Assembly (NCBI RefSeq): GCF_965661665.1
Contig: NZ_CBFIEO010000001.1
Coordinates: 182,195 to 246,194 of the forward strand
Direction of reading: 5' to 3'
From: Cognatiyoonia sp965661665
Lineage (GTDB): Bacteria > Pseudomonadota > Alphaproteobacteria > Rhodobacterales > Rhodobacteraceae
Length of the DNA: 64,000 bases
Of this stretch, positions 40,493 to 49,652 are shown piece after piece (position 1 is the first letter of the stretch; each line of letters begins with the position of its first letter). The notes under the pieces were generated by a model. The model saw nothing but the letters and a program-made list of their open reading frames with translations, was not told the DNA's origin and did no database searches. The translations under genes were made by a program, and so were the position numbers.

Positions 40493-41448
40493 CCGATGCA
40501 ACTGCAAACGCGCTGAGCGGGCCACGCGGTCCAAAGCCCAAGCGGGCGTTCTCTTCCACCAACATCATCATCTACGGCACGTTGTTCGTGGTCTGCATGT
40601 ACTACCTGCTGCCGCTTTACGTGATGATCGTGACCTCGTTGAAAGGCATGCCGGAAATCCGGTTGGGCAACATCTTTAGCCCACCTGTTGAGGTCACTTA
40701 TGAACCTTGGGTTAAAGCTTGGGCAGAGGCCTGTACCGGCATCAACTGCGAAGGGTTGAGCCGCGGATTCTGGAACTCCGTCTGGATTTTGGTACCCTCT
40801 GTTTTGTTGTCCATCGCGATTGCGTCGGTCAATGGTTACGCGCTGGCGAACTGGAAATTCAAAGGGTCAGAGGTCTTCTTCACCATCCTGATCTTTGGTG
40901 CGTTCATTCCTTATCAGGTAATGATCTATCCAATCGTGATCTTGCTGAGGGAAAGCGGCGAAGGGATCACCGGTTTCATCCGACTTTTCAATTCGGACGC
41001 TGCACCCTTCCGCCTGATGGGATCGCTCTGGGGCTTGGTGATTGTCCACACGATTTTCGGGATGCCGATCCTGACGCTCCTGTTCCGCAACTACTTCACA
41101 TCGGTGCCGGAGGAGCTGTTCAAAGCCGCGCGCGTTGATGGGGCAGGGTTCTGGGGCATTTACTTCCGCATCATGCTGCCGATGTCGCTGCCAATCTTTG
41201 TGGTGGCGATGATCTTGCAGGTCACGGGTATCTGGAACGACTTCCTCTTTGGTGTGATCTACACCAAGCCCGACACCTATCCGATGACGGTGCAGCTCAA
41301 TAACATCGTGAACTCCGTCCAAGGGGTGAAGGAATACAACGTGAATATGGCCGCGACACTGCTGACCGGTCTGGTTCCGTTGGTGATTTACTTCGCCTCA
41401 GGCAAACTCTTCGTCCGCGGCATCGCTGCCGGTGCTGTGAAAGGTTAA
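40489..41448 (+). CDS. Sugar ABC transporter permease (MalG type, second system)
   Basis: A 319-residue permease. The ATG at 40489 overlaps the previous stop. The periplasmic segment WAEACTGINCEGLSRGFWNS and the EAA loop ELFKAARVDGAGFWGIYFRI are closely similar to the permease at 8268. An insert of about 20 residues (LLRESGEGITGFIRLFNSDA) is absent from that paralogue. Confidence 0.9.
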   Translation: MTDATANALSGPRGPKPKRAFSSTNIIIYGTLFVVCMYYLLPLYVMIVTSLKGMPEIRLGNIFSPPVEVTYEPWVKAWAEACTGINCEGLSRGFWNSVWILVPSVLLSIAIASVNGYALANWKFKGSEVFFTILIFGAFIPYQVMIYPIVILLRESGEGITGFIRLFNSDAAPFRLMGSLWGLVIVHTIFGMPILTLLFRNYFTSVPEELFKAARVDGAGFWGIYFRIMLPMSLPIFVVAMILQVTGIWNDFLFGVIYTKPDTYPMTVQLNNIVNSVQGVKEYNVNMAATLLTGLVPLVIYFASGKLFVRGIAAGAVKG

Positions 41449-41452
41449 GAAC

Positions 41453-42532
41453 ATGGCAAACTCCGTAGAAATCAAACATCTCGACCTGAGCTTTGGCGCC
41501 GTGGAGGTCCTGAAAGACCTGAACCTCCACATCACAGAGGGTGAGTTCCTTGTCCTTCTGGGGTCATCGGGCTGCGGCAAGTCGACCTTGCTGAACTGTA
41601 TCGCAGGGCTTTTGGAAGTCACCGACGGTCAGATCTTCATCAAGGGCAACAACGTCACATGGGCGGAACCGTCAGAGCGGGGCATCGGCATGGTGTTCCA
41701 ATCCTACGCGCTTTATCCGCAGATGACCGTGCGCGGGAACCTGAGCTTTGGCCTAAAAAACGCGAAATTCTCCAAGGCAGAGATCGAGCGGCGCGTCGCG
41801 CGTGCCTCCGAAATTTTGCAGATTGAGCCGTTGCTTGACCGCAAACCGAGTGCGTTGTCTGGGGGTCAGCGTCAGCGTGTGGCCATCGGTCGGGCGCTGG
41901 TGCGCGATGTGGATGTGTTCCTGTTTGATGAGCCGCTGTCGAACCTCGATGCAAAATTACGGACCGATCTACGCGTTGAACTCAAGCGGTTGCACCAGCA
42001 GTTGGGCAACACGATGATCTATGTGACGCACGATCAGGTCGAAGCGATGACGCTCGCCGACCGCGTGGCGATCATGAAGGACGGCGCGATCCAACAGCTG
42101 GATGCCCCGCGCACGATCTACACCAAGCCACGCAACAAATACGTGGCGGGCTTCATCGGCTCCCCTGCCATGAACTTCATTAAGGGGGAGATCAGTGGCG
42201 GCGATCCTGTCTTTTCTTGTGATGGTCTGTCGATCCCGCTGAAAGACTACCCGTTCGAAGCCCCGTTCAGCGGGTCCGCTTGGATGGGCATCCGGCCAGA
42301 GCATATCCGCGTCGGGGATATGGCGGACGGCTGTGCCTACACCGCTGATGTAAAGATCGACCTCGTCGAACCGATGGGGGCCGATACCCTCATCTGGACA
42401 GAGCTTGCCGGTGACCCGTTCCGTATGCGGATCGAAGGCCAGATGGATGTGAAAGCTGGCGAAACCATTCGGATCGGCGTTGATACGTCGGTCGCCTCCC
42501 TCTTTGACGTGGCATCGGAGCTGCGTCTCTAA
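41453..42532 (+). CDS. Sugar ABC transporter ATPase (MalK/UgpC type, second system)
   Basis: A 359-residue ATPase. Walker A GSSGCGKST, the Q-loop MVFQSYALYPQM, signature LSGGQRQR, Walker B FLFDEPLSNLDAKLR and switch His in YVTHDQVEAMTLADR are all present. The C-terminal regulatory domain starts near SPAMNFIKG. It is four bases after the permease and 18 before the first barrel gene, so transport and catabolism are co-transcribed. Confidence 0.93.
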   Translation: MANSVEIKHLDLSFGAVEVLKDLNLHITEGEFLVLLGSSGCGKSTLLNCIAGLLEVTDGQIFIKGNNVTWAEPSERGIGMVFQSYALYPQMTVRGNLSFGLKNAKFSKAEIERRVARASEILQIEPLLDRKPSALSGGQRQRVAIGRALVRDVDVFLFDEPLSNLDAKLRTDLRVELKRLHQQLGNTMIYVTHDQVEAMTLADRVAIMKDGAIQQLDAPRTIYTKPRNKYVAGFIGSPAMNFIKGEISGGDPVFSCDGLSIPLKDYPFEAPFSGSAWMGIRPEHIRVGDMADGCAYTADVKIDLVEPMGADTLIWTELAGDPFRMRIEGQMDVKAGETIRIGVDTSVASLFDVASELRL

Positions 42533-42550
42533 AATGTAAGGACTTTGGAA

Positions 42551-43297
42551 ATGTATGTTTCATTTCAACTCTACTCCTCCCGTGATGTTGCATCTCAGGA
42601 GGATTTTGTCGGCACGCTTGCCGGTCTGGGCTATACGCAGGTCGAAGGCTACGGCGGCGTTTACGGTGATCCAGCATCCTTCCGCGCAGCGATGGATGCG
42701 GCTGGTGTCACCATGCCGTCCGGCCACTTTGGGATTGCCGAGTTCGAGGATGATTTCGACCGTGTCGTCGAAACCGCAAAGACATTGGGCATGAACCGCT
42801 TTTATGCGCCTTACCTTGACGCCAGCGAACGGCCGATCGACCGCGCAGGCTATGCTGATTTGGCGAAACGTTTGGCGGCCATCGGCGTGAAGGCGAAGGC
42901 GGCGGGCTTTGGCTTTGGCTGGCACAACCACGATTTTGAGCTTTTGCCGCTCGCTGACGGCTCCATCCCGCTTGAGACGATCCTTGATGAAGCGCCCGAC
43001 ATTGATTGGGAAGCAGACATCGCATGGGTCGTACGTGGTGGTGCCGATCCGGTCGATTGGATCAACCGTTATGGCAACCGCATGACCGCAGTACACGTCA
43101 AAGACATCGCGCCAGTGGGCGAGAACCTCGATCAAGATGGTTGGTGCCATGTGGGGCAGGGCACCATCGACTGGGCCGATCTCACCGCTCGCGCCCGTGC
43201 GGCGGCCCCTAACGCGCTGATGGTGATGGAACACGACAAACCCACAAACGCAGAAGAGTTTGCAGCCGCATCGATCGCGGCCTTCAAAGCCTACTAA
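42551..43297 (+). CDS. Sugar phosphate isomerase/epimerase-like TIM-barrel protein 1
   Basis: A 248-residue barrel. Metal-ligand candidates are Glu in NHDFELLPL, Asp in WEADIAWVVRGG, His in AVHVKDIAP and Glu in LMVMEHDKP. ATG at 42551 is chosen over a TTG six bases upstream. In related operons such barrels epimerise or eliminate 3-keto-sugars made by Gfo/Idh enzymes. It is followed 11 bases later by a Gfo/Idh gene. Confidence 0.87.
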   Translation: MYVSFQLYSSRDVASQEDFVGTLAGLGYTQVEGYGGVYGDPASFRAAMDAAGVTMPSGHFGIAEFEDDFDRVVETAKTLGMNRFYAPYLDASERPIDRAGYADLAKRLAAIGVKAKAAGFGFGWHNHDFELLPLADGSIPLETILDEAPDIDWEADIAWVVRGGADPVDWINRYGNRMTAVHVKDIAPVGENLDQDGWCHVGQGTIDWADLTARARAAAPNALMVMEHDKPTNAEEFAAASIAAFKAY

Positions 43298-43308
43298 AGG
43301 AACCGAAC

Positions 43309-44433
43309 ATGGCTGATAAACTCGGCGTTGGCGTCATTGGGTGCGGCAACATTTCATCTGCGTATTTCCGTCTGGCCCCGATGTTCAAAGGGATCGAGAT
43401 GCGCGCCTGTGCAGACATCAACATGGCCGCGGCAGAGGCGCAGGCGGACGCCTTTAGCCTTCGCGCGATGTCGGTCGATGACATCTTGGCGAGCGATGAC
43501 ATCGACATCGTCGTAAACCTAACGATCCCAGCGGCACACAAGGATATCTGCGTTGCCGCTTTGGATGCGGGCAAGCACGTCTATTCCGAAAAACCATTCG
43601 TCTTGAGCGCGGAGGAGGGGACAATGATCCTCTCCAAAGCGAAGGCGGCTGGCCTGCGTGTCGGCTCCGCCCCTGATACGTTCCTTGGCGGATCGCATCA
43701 GTTGGCGCGCAAGCTGATCGACGATGGTGCGATTGGGCCTGTGACCTCTGGCACAGCCGTGGTGCAAAGCCCCGGCATGGAAAGCTGGCACCCGAACCCT
43801 GATTTCTTCTTCTTGCCCGGCGCTGGTCCGGTTCTGGACCTTGGGCCGTACTATATTTCCAACCTCGTGCAGTTGCTGGGGCCGGTTGCGGCGGTGCAGG
43901 CCGTGTCGTCCACACCGCGAAAAACCCGCGTGATCGGCAATGGCGCCCGTGAGGGCGAAGAGGTGCCGGTGAAAACGCCAACCACTATCCACTCCACGCT
44001 GCAATTCCACAGCGGCGCAGTCATCACCATGCTGACAAGCTGGGATGTCTGGTCGCAAAGCCACGGGAATATGGAGCTCTATGGCGAAAGCGGCACGCTC
44101 TATTTGCCTGATCCGAACTTCTTCGGCGGCGAGGTGAAAGTGACCGACAAGGGCGACATGGTGGATGCGCCCGCGTGGGATCACCCTTTCTCCGTCCCCA
44201 ATGACGGGGATCATGCGAATTATCGCGCGGCGGGTCTGTCCGATATGGCGATGGCCATTCAGGAAGGACGTCCGCATCGCTGTTCGGCTGAATTTGCCCA
44301 CCACGTTGTTGACGTGATGGCCTCTATTCTAACAGCAGGTGAAACTGGCCAGCGGCTCGAGATTGGAACCACCTGCGAGCGTCCCGCACCATTGGATGGG
44401 GCCGCTGCGCGCGCATTGATGAGCGCAAATTAA
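43309..44433 (+). CDS. Gfo/Idh/MocA-family oxidoreductase (paralogue of B)
   Basis: A 374-residue oxidoreductase. The nucleotide loop is GVGVIGCGNISSAY, the catalytic Lys is in HVYSEKPFVLS, and GPVLDLGPYYISNLVQLLG has the Tyr variant. It shares long motifs with the gene at 18727. It probably oxidises or reduces a sugar hydroxyl, likely C3 by analogy with the E. coli ycj enzymes. Confidence 0.88.
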   Translation: MADKLGVGVIGCGNISSAYFRLAPMFKGIEMRACADINMAAAEAQADAFSLRAMSVDDILASDDIDIVVNLTIPAAHKDICVAALDAGKHVYSEKPFVLSAEEGTMILSKAKAAGLRVGSAPDTFLGGSHQLARKLIDDGAIGPVTSGTAVVQSPGMESWHPNPDFFFLPGAGPVLDLGPYYISNLVQLLGPVAAVQAVSSTPRKTRVIGNGAREGEEVPVKTPTTIHSTLQFHSGAVITMLTSWDVWSQSHGNMELYGESGTLYLPDPNFFGGEVKVTDKGDMVDAPAWDHPFSVPNDGDHANYRAAGLSDMAMAIQEGRPHRCSAEFAHHVVDVMASILTAGETGQRLEIGTTCERPAPLDGAAARALMSAN

Positions 44434-44444
44434 GGAGACAGATC

Positions 44445-45506
44445 ATGGCATCCAAAACGATGAAGGGGCCGGGTATTTTCCTAGCACAGTTCTTGGGCGA
44501 TGGCGCGCCTTTCAACTCCCTCCCTGAGATCACAAAATGGGCCGCCGGTTTGGGCTATGAAGGCGTGCAAATCCCTACTTGGGACGCCCGCATCTTTGAT
44601 CTGGCGAAAGCGACGGAGAGCAAGACCTATTGCGATGAGGTCAAAGGCATTTGCGCCGACGCTGGAGTCGAAATCACCGAACTCTCAACCCACCTTCAAG
44701 GCCAGCTTGTCGCGGTGAACCCTGCCTATGACGTGGCTTTCGATGCTTTCGCGCCAGAGGCGGTACATGGCAACCCTGCCGCCCGTCAGGAATGGGCCGT
44801 CGATCAGATGAAGAAGGCGGCGGTGGCCTGCAACCATCTTGGGCTGACGGGCTCCGTGTCTTTCACCGGCTCGCTCGCCTTTCCCTACATTTACCCATGG
44901 CCGCAGCGCCCCGCCGGATTGATTGAGGAGGCGTTTGTCGAACTCGCACGTCGTTGGAAGCCGATCCTTGATGTCTATGATGAGAATGGCGTTGACGTAG
45001 GCTATGAAATCCATCCCGGTGAGGATGTGTTTGACGGAGCCACGTTCGAGATGTTCTTGGAGGCTGTCGGCAACCACCCGCGCTGTATGATCAACTACGA
45101 CCCATCGCACTTCTTGCTACAACAGATGGATTACCTCGCCTTTATTGACGTTTATTTCGAACGCATCAGCGCGTTTCACGTTAAAGATGCGGAGTTCAAT
45201 CCAGACGCGCGGCAAGGCGTTTATTCCGGTTATCAGCCGTGGACCCAACGCGCAGGCCGGTTCCGGTCCTTGGGTGACGGTCAGGTCGACTTCAAAGGTA
45301 TTTTTTCCAAAATGGCGACGCATGGTTTTGATGGCTGGCCCGTCTTGGAATGGGAATGCTGCCTGAAACATCCAGAGGTCGGCGCTGCCGAAGGCGCCCC
45401 CTTTATCCGCGAACACACGATCCCGCTGACCGACAAAGCCTTTGATGACTTTGCAGGGGCGGAGACGGACATGGGCATGATCAAATCGATGTTGGGGACA
45501 GATTGA
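44445..45506 (+). CDS. Sugar phosphate isomerase/epimerase-like TIM-barrel protein 2 (YcjR-like)
   Basis: A 353-residue barrel with intact metal-ligand candidates: Glu in VGYEIHPGEDV, Asp in INYDPSHFLLQ, His in AFHVKDAEF and Glu in PVLEWECCL. Length and the GYEIHPGE / NYDPSH motifs fit the branch that includes YcjR, a keto-glycoside epimerase. The stop TGA shares its last base with the start of the next gene. Function is inferred from family and from the flanking Gfo/Idh genes. Confidence 0.87.
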   Translation: MASKTMKGPGIFLAQFLGDGAPFNSLPEITKWAAGLGYEGVQIPTWDARIFDLAKATESKTYCDEVKGICADAGVEITELSTHLQGQLVAVNPAYDVAFDAFAPEAVHGNPAARQEWAVDQMKKAAVACNHLGLTGSVSFTGSLAFPYIYPWPQRPAGLIEEAFVELARRWKPILDVYDENGVDVGYEIHPGEDVFDGATFEMFLEAVGNHPRCMINYDPSHFLLQQMDYLAFIDVYFERISAFHVKDAEFNPDARQGVYSGYQPWTQRAGRFRSLGDGQVDFKGIFSKMATHGFDGWPVLEWECCLKHPEVGAAEGAPFIREHTIPLTDKAFDDFAGAETDMGMIKSMLGTD

Positions 45507-46642
45507 TGTCACGCCGCATTCGCTTTGGCATGGTTGGCGGCGGGCAGGGCGCCTTTATCGGTGCTGTGCACCGCATCGCGGCCCGCATCGACGACCAGTT
45601 TGAACTGGTGGCGGGCTGCCTGTCGTCCAAGCCAGAGAAATCTGCCGCTTCGGCGAAAGAGATCGGTCTCGCACGGTCTTATGGCAGCTATGAGGAGATG
45701 GCCGTTGCAGAAGCCGCGCGCGAAGATGGCATCCAAGCGGTTGCGATTGTCACCCCCAACCACATGCACGCGCCTGTCGCGATGGCGTTTTTGAAGGTGG
45801 GTATCCATGTCATCTGTGACAAACCGCTGACTGCCACAATAGAGGATGCGCTGGCGCTTGAGTCGGCCGTGGCGGACTCGGGCAAGCTTTTTGTCCTGAC
45901 CCACAACTACACCGGCTATCCGCTGATGCGCGAAGCGCGGGCGATGGTTGCGCGTGGCGATTTCGGCGACATCCTGCAAATCCGGGCCGAATACCTGCAA
46001 GACTGGCTGGCCAAGGCACCGGACCCCGATCAGAAACAAGCCGCGTGGCGTCTCGATCCCGCGAAAGCAGGGGCTGGGGCCTTGGGCGACATTGGCACTC
46101 ACGCCTACAACCTTGCCTGTTTCGTAGCAGGTGAAACCGCTGCGTCTGTTTCGGCAGAAGCCTACGCCTCCGTCCCTGGTCGGGTGATTGATGACACGGT
46201 AAGCGCGCATTTGCGTTTCGCCAGTGGTGCCAAGGGGCTGATCTTTGCCTCCAACGCCGCTGTGGGGCATGAGAATGACCTGAGCTTGCGCATCTATGGC
46301 ACCAAAGGCAGCCTGTCATGGCGGCAGGAAGAGCCAAACAAGATGCTCTACGCCCAATTTGGTAGGCCTGTGCAAATCCTAACTCGTGGCACGACTGATG
46401 CCGAAGGCGCCGGCGCCCGTGTCACCCGCACACCAGGCGGGCATCCCGAAGGGTATCTGGAGGCATTTGCCACCACCTATTCAGACGCCGCCCACGCCAT
46501 CCGCGCCCATGACGACGGCACCACGCTGCCAGATCACCACCACACCAATACGGTAGGCGACGGCGTGGCCGGCATGGTGTTCGTGGCGGGCTGTTTGGCG
46601 TCGGCCAAGAACGATGCAGCTTGGACACCCCTCATCTGCTAG
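45506..46642 (+). CDS. Gfo/Idh/MocA-family oxidoreductase (paralogue of C)
   Basis: A 378-residue oxidoreductase. GMVGGGQGAFIGAVHR is the nucleotide loop, with catalytic Lys in VICDKPLTATI and catalytic His in LGDIGTHAYNLA. It resembles the gene at 20571 through shared TPNH.H, CDKPLT, LQDW and GDIGTHA. It closes the operon. Downstream lies decayed DNA with pseudogenes. Confidence 0.88.
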   Translation: MSRRIRFGMVGGGQGAFIGAVHRIAARIDDQFELVAGCLSSKPEKSAASAKEIGLARSYGSYEEMAVAEAAREDGIQAVAIVTPNHMHAPVAMAFLKVGIHVICDKPLTATIEDALALESAVADSGKLFVLTHNYTGYPLMREARAMVARGDFGDILQIRAEYLQDWLAKAPDPDQKQAAWRLDPAKAGAGALGDIGTHAYNLACFVAGETAASVSAEAYASVPGRVIDDTVSAHLRFASGAKGLIFASNAAVGHENDLSLRIYGTKGSLSWRQEEPNKMLYAQFGRPVQILTRGTTDAEGAGARVTRTPGGHPEGYLEAFATTYSDAAHAIRAHDDGTTLPDHHHTNTVGDGVAGMVFVAGCLASAKNDAAWTPLIC

Positions 46643-46759
46643 GATCAAATTGACCGTTGAGAAACGGATTTGGCTGCTAACTTGAGCTGTTGGGTTTTCT
46701 AAGACGCCAACTTCACGCTGAATGGCACTCACATAGTGTGATTTGGACCACTCATACCA

Positions 46760-47545
46760 TCAAATAATCTCGTCCTTGTCGAACATCGGGTCATCGCCGA
46801 TCTGGGTTTGAATATGTTCAGCGGTTCCTTCCGCATCGGTCATGGAGTCGACATGCCCGATGTGAAAGATGGCATCGCCCTCGTTCACGATTGGCATGAC
46901 GGCACGGCCGACGTGATCCCAGAGAATGGGTCGATGATCTCCATCTCCCGCTCGCCAAAGGGATCAGAGACCACCGCCAGAAGTTCCCCTTTTCGAACGA
47001 GTGAGCCGTCTGCTTTGAAAATACGGAGCAGCCCGCCCATCGGTGCCCGAACCCACTTGCTTGATGGGCAGAACTGGGGGGATGCCTTTGGTTTGTGACA
47101 CCTCTGCGGGAGATCGTGCCGTGATGATTGAGAACGCGCAGGACACATGCGACACCAGCACGAATTGCGATCTCACCAAAGCGAAGACCTTCTTCACCTT
47201 CAAACAGCAGCACCTGCTGACCAATCTTCTGTGCCGCATCTCTGAGGGAGCCCTCCCGAATTGCGGTTTTCATCACCATTGGCGCGCCAAAGACTTCAGC
47301 AAGCTCTTGCATTTTTTCATCATCCGGTGAAATGCGCACTTGGGGATAGTTGGTGCGGTGAATTGCGGCGGAGCGAAGATCGTTGCCAATATCGGCGCGC
47401 GCCACCACTTCTTTGAAAAATCTGTTGGCCAGTCGCGCCGCGAGCGAGCCTGTTTCGCTGCCTGGAAAGCACCAGTTGAGGTCGCGCCGATCAGGGAGAT
47501 AGCGAGAGTGATTGATCAAGCCATAGGTGTTACCATGTGATCGAC
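46760..47545 (-). pseudogene. Broken succinylglutamate desuccinylase/aspartoacylase-family gene
   Basis: The frame from 47545 reads NTYGLINHSRYLPDRRDLNW, then LRSAAIHRTNYPQVRI, typical of the middle of this zinc hydrolase family (the metal Glu/His N-terminal part is missing). Near 47090 the homology moves to another frame (MGGLLRIFKADGSLVRKGEL, DPFGEREMEIIDPFSG). Near 46910 it moves again (GRAVMPIVNEGDAIFHIGHV) and ends at 46760. The gene thus has no start, lacks about 90-100 N-terminal residues and carries two frameshifts. Confidence 0.8.
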
Positions 47546-47948
47546 GATCCAAAGTCCCTCCGCCGTATGCACCAATTCAAACCGCGCCGTGCCGGCAGGC
47601 AGGTTCATATCCGACATCAGGTGCAGATAGCGGTTCATTTGCTCAATCGAATACGCCAGAGAGGCGGAGGTGTGTACAATTTGACCAACTCTCCAACCGC
47701 GACTCGAGCGTGTGCTTCAACAGCAGCGCGGTGTCGCCGGTCTGGTGGATCGCAGCGCCAATCAGCGCCTGATAAAAGGCCATCGGTATGCGGTCGTCCT
47801 GATTTGACAGATCACCCTCTGACAACCCGCTGAAGGACAGCAGCGTTTGACGGTCTGCGCCTTTCTCACAGGCATAGTCCGCAAACGCAGCAGCAAAACT
47901 CGCCGCCCTTGTCTGTTCGGTCACACTCAGAGGTTCACTCACTATCAA
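47521..47948 (-). pseudogene. Truncated AraC-family regulator with frameshift
   Basis: From the ATG at 47948 the first 80 residues (GLSEGDLSNQDDRIPMAFYQ) match the N-terminal sensing domain of AraC-type regulators. Around 47675 the homology moves one frame (VGQIVHTSASLAYSIEQMNR, then MNLPAGTARFELVHTAEGLW) and stops near WIVDHMV. There it runs straight into the aspartoacylase fragment. The DNA-binding domain is gone. A deletion joining the two genes around 47525-47540 explains the structure. Confidence 0.75.
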
Positions 47949-48077
47949 TATCTGTAGGGTAATGTCGGTTGTTGTTTGCGATCAAATTTTGACCGCAAAT
48001 CCTTAGGTCAATGCTTGGGGAATAGGGTGGGATGCCCAGCTCTTGCGCAGGTCGCAACCCCTTTGGACCTGTCCAAC

Positions 48078-48103
48078 AAAAAAGACCGGCGTTTCCGCCG
48101 GCC
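48078..48103 (-). terminator. Rho-independent terminator after suyB
   Basis: On the minus strand GGCCGGCG pairs with CGCCGGTC around GAAA and is followed by TTTTTT. It lies 20 bases after the suyB stop. A GAAA tetraloop on a GC stem makes it strong. The 130 bases beyond it up to the AraC fragment hold nothing recognisable. Confidence 0.88.
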
Positions 48104-48123
48104 TCTGTCTCTTATCCGTCTGC

Positions 48124-49302
48124 TTAGGCGGAGCGGTAAAGCTTCGTCATGGAGAATTCGCGGTGGCCCAAAGCCTCTGCCGCCGTGTTGCGGCCGTTCG
48201 CTGTGCGGCGGATCATCTCGATCAGCGCGTCACCTGCTTCATCAATGGTTTGCTCGCGGCGCAAGATGCCGGAGACGTCGACGTCAATATGCTCTCCCAT
48301 TGTGCGCACGGTGCGCGGGTTCGCGGTGATCTTGATAACAGGCACAATTGGGTTGCCGACCACGTTGCCCTGACCGGTTGGGAAGGTGTGGATCACCGCA
48401 CCGCCAGCCGCCATCAAGGTCACGCATTCCGCCGCAGCGGAAGAGCTGTCCATGAAGTAGAGGCCTTTGCCGGACTTTGGCGCTTCTGCTGGGTCCAGAA
48501 TGTCGATGAATTGCGACGTGCGACCAATCTTTTCGAGGTTTCCGAGCGCCTTCTCCTCGATAGTGGTCAGACCACCTTCGATGTTGCCTTTGGTCGGCTG
48601 GCTGTCAGACAAATCGTCCGTCTGATGCGCAAAGATCACATCATCCTGATAGGCTTTCCACATCTTGTACCAACGCTCACCAACTTCTTCGTTGATCGCG
48701 CGCTTCTGGCAGATGTGCTCCGCGCCCGTGATCTCTGACGTCTCACCAAAAAAGCCAGTGATCCCTTCAGGCAGCATCTTGTCATACATGTTGCCAACCG
48801 TCGGGCAGGAGCCTAGACCTGTTGTCGTGTCCGATTCACCGCATTTGGTTGAAATCCAAAGCTCGTTGATAGAGCATTCCTCGCGCTGCACCTCTGTCGC
48901 CTTGTGAACGAAGTCTTTCGCGGCCCAAGACGCGGCACGGATGGTTTCGAAATCACCCTTCTGCTCGATGGAGAATTCAGCCACTTCCTTGCCGGTTTCG
49001 CGGATGCCGTCAGCGATGCGCTTGGTCCAGCCAGGCTCAATCCCGATCACGACCACGGAGTGAACGTTCGGGTTGGCGCCTGTGCCGATCATGGTGCGGA
49101 AATGCACTTCGAGGTCTTCACCAAACTGCAAGCGGCCATAGGCATGTGGGATCGCCAGCGTGCCTTTGACGTTGTTGGCAACAGCTTCACAAGCAGCGTT
49201 TGAAATATCGTCAACCGGCAGGATCAGAACGTGGTTCCGAACACCCACACGGCCGTTTTCGCGGCGGTAGCCTTTGATCGTCATGTTTGAAAGTTGTGAC
49301 AT
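48124..49302 (-). CDS. suyB: (R)-sulfolactate sulfo-lyase large subunit
   Basis: SuyB with SuyA splits (R)-3-sulfolactate into pyruvate and sulfite. The 392-residue protein opens TIKGYRRENGRVGVRNHVLI and continues HAYGRLQFGEDL, KCGESDTTTGLGSCPTVGN, QPTKGNIEGGLTTIEEKALG, FMDSSSAAAE and FPTGQGNVVGNPIVPVIK. This matches what I know of SuyB within the altronate/galactarate dehydratase superfamily. The Cys residues in KCGESD and GSCP may hold an iron centre. The split from a separate small SAF subunit also fits. A true altronate dehydratase is the main alternative. Confidence 0.82.
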   Translation of the reverse strand: MSQLSNMTIKGYRRENGRVGVRNHVLILPVDDISNAACEAVANNVKGTLAIPHAYGRLQFGEDLEVHFRTMIGTGANPNVHSVVVIGIEPGWTKRIADGIRETGKEVAEFSIEQKGDFETIRAASWAAKDFVHKATEVQREECSINELWISTKCGESDTTTGLGSCPTVGNMYDKMLPEGITGFFGETSEITGAEHICQKRAINEEVGERWYKMWKAYQDDVIFAHQTDDLSDSQPTKGNIEGGLTTIEEKALGNLEKIGRTSQFIDILDPAEAPKSGKGLYFMDSSSAAAECVTLMAAGGAVIHTFPTGQGNVVGNPIVPVIKITANPRTVRTMGEHIDVDVSGILRREQTIDEAGDALIEMIRRTANGRNTAAEALGHREFSMTKLYRSA

Positions 49303-49313
49303 GGGGCAGCTCC

Positions 49314-49604
49314 TTACCAGCGCTTTGTTTTGCAGTTGTGGGTGTGCAGATGCCCGCCCTTTGGAATGTCAGCGATAATCTTGCCGATGTCTTCGCCGTA
49401 TTTGATGGCGGTGTCGCCCTCTTTGAAGTCTTTCAATGCGATCTTGTGACCGATTGGCACATCCGCGCCAGAGGTTAGGCGGAATGTTGAATTGTCATGC
49501 GTCACGCAGACCAGCATGTCGGTGCCAGCGGTCAAGCCTTCGACAACAACAACGCCAACATTGTCTTCGTGCTCATGCACGAGAAGATGCGGAATTTCAC
49601 TCAT
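49314..49604 (-). CDS. suyA: (R)-sulfolactate sulfo-lyase small subunit
   Basis: A 96-residue SAF-domain protein: HLLVHEHEDNVGVVVVEGL, CVTHDNSTFRLTSGADVPIG, HKIALKDFKEGDTAIKYGE and HLHTHNCKTKRW. In the superfamily this domain contributes to substrate binding of the large subunit, which starts 11 bases downstream. GGAG precedes the ATG. The gene is divergent from the GntR/UTRA regulator, and a 16-bp palindrome lies between them. Confidence 0.83.
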   Translation of the reverse strand: MSEIPHLLVHEHEDNVGVVVVEGLTAGTDMLVCVTHDNSTFRLTSGADVPIGHKIALKDFKEGDTAIKYGEDIGKIIADIPKGGHLHTHNCKTKRW

Positions 49605-49652
49605 GGGGATGCTCCAAATGTTCAGTGAGTCTCAAGAAAAGGAACTACAATT

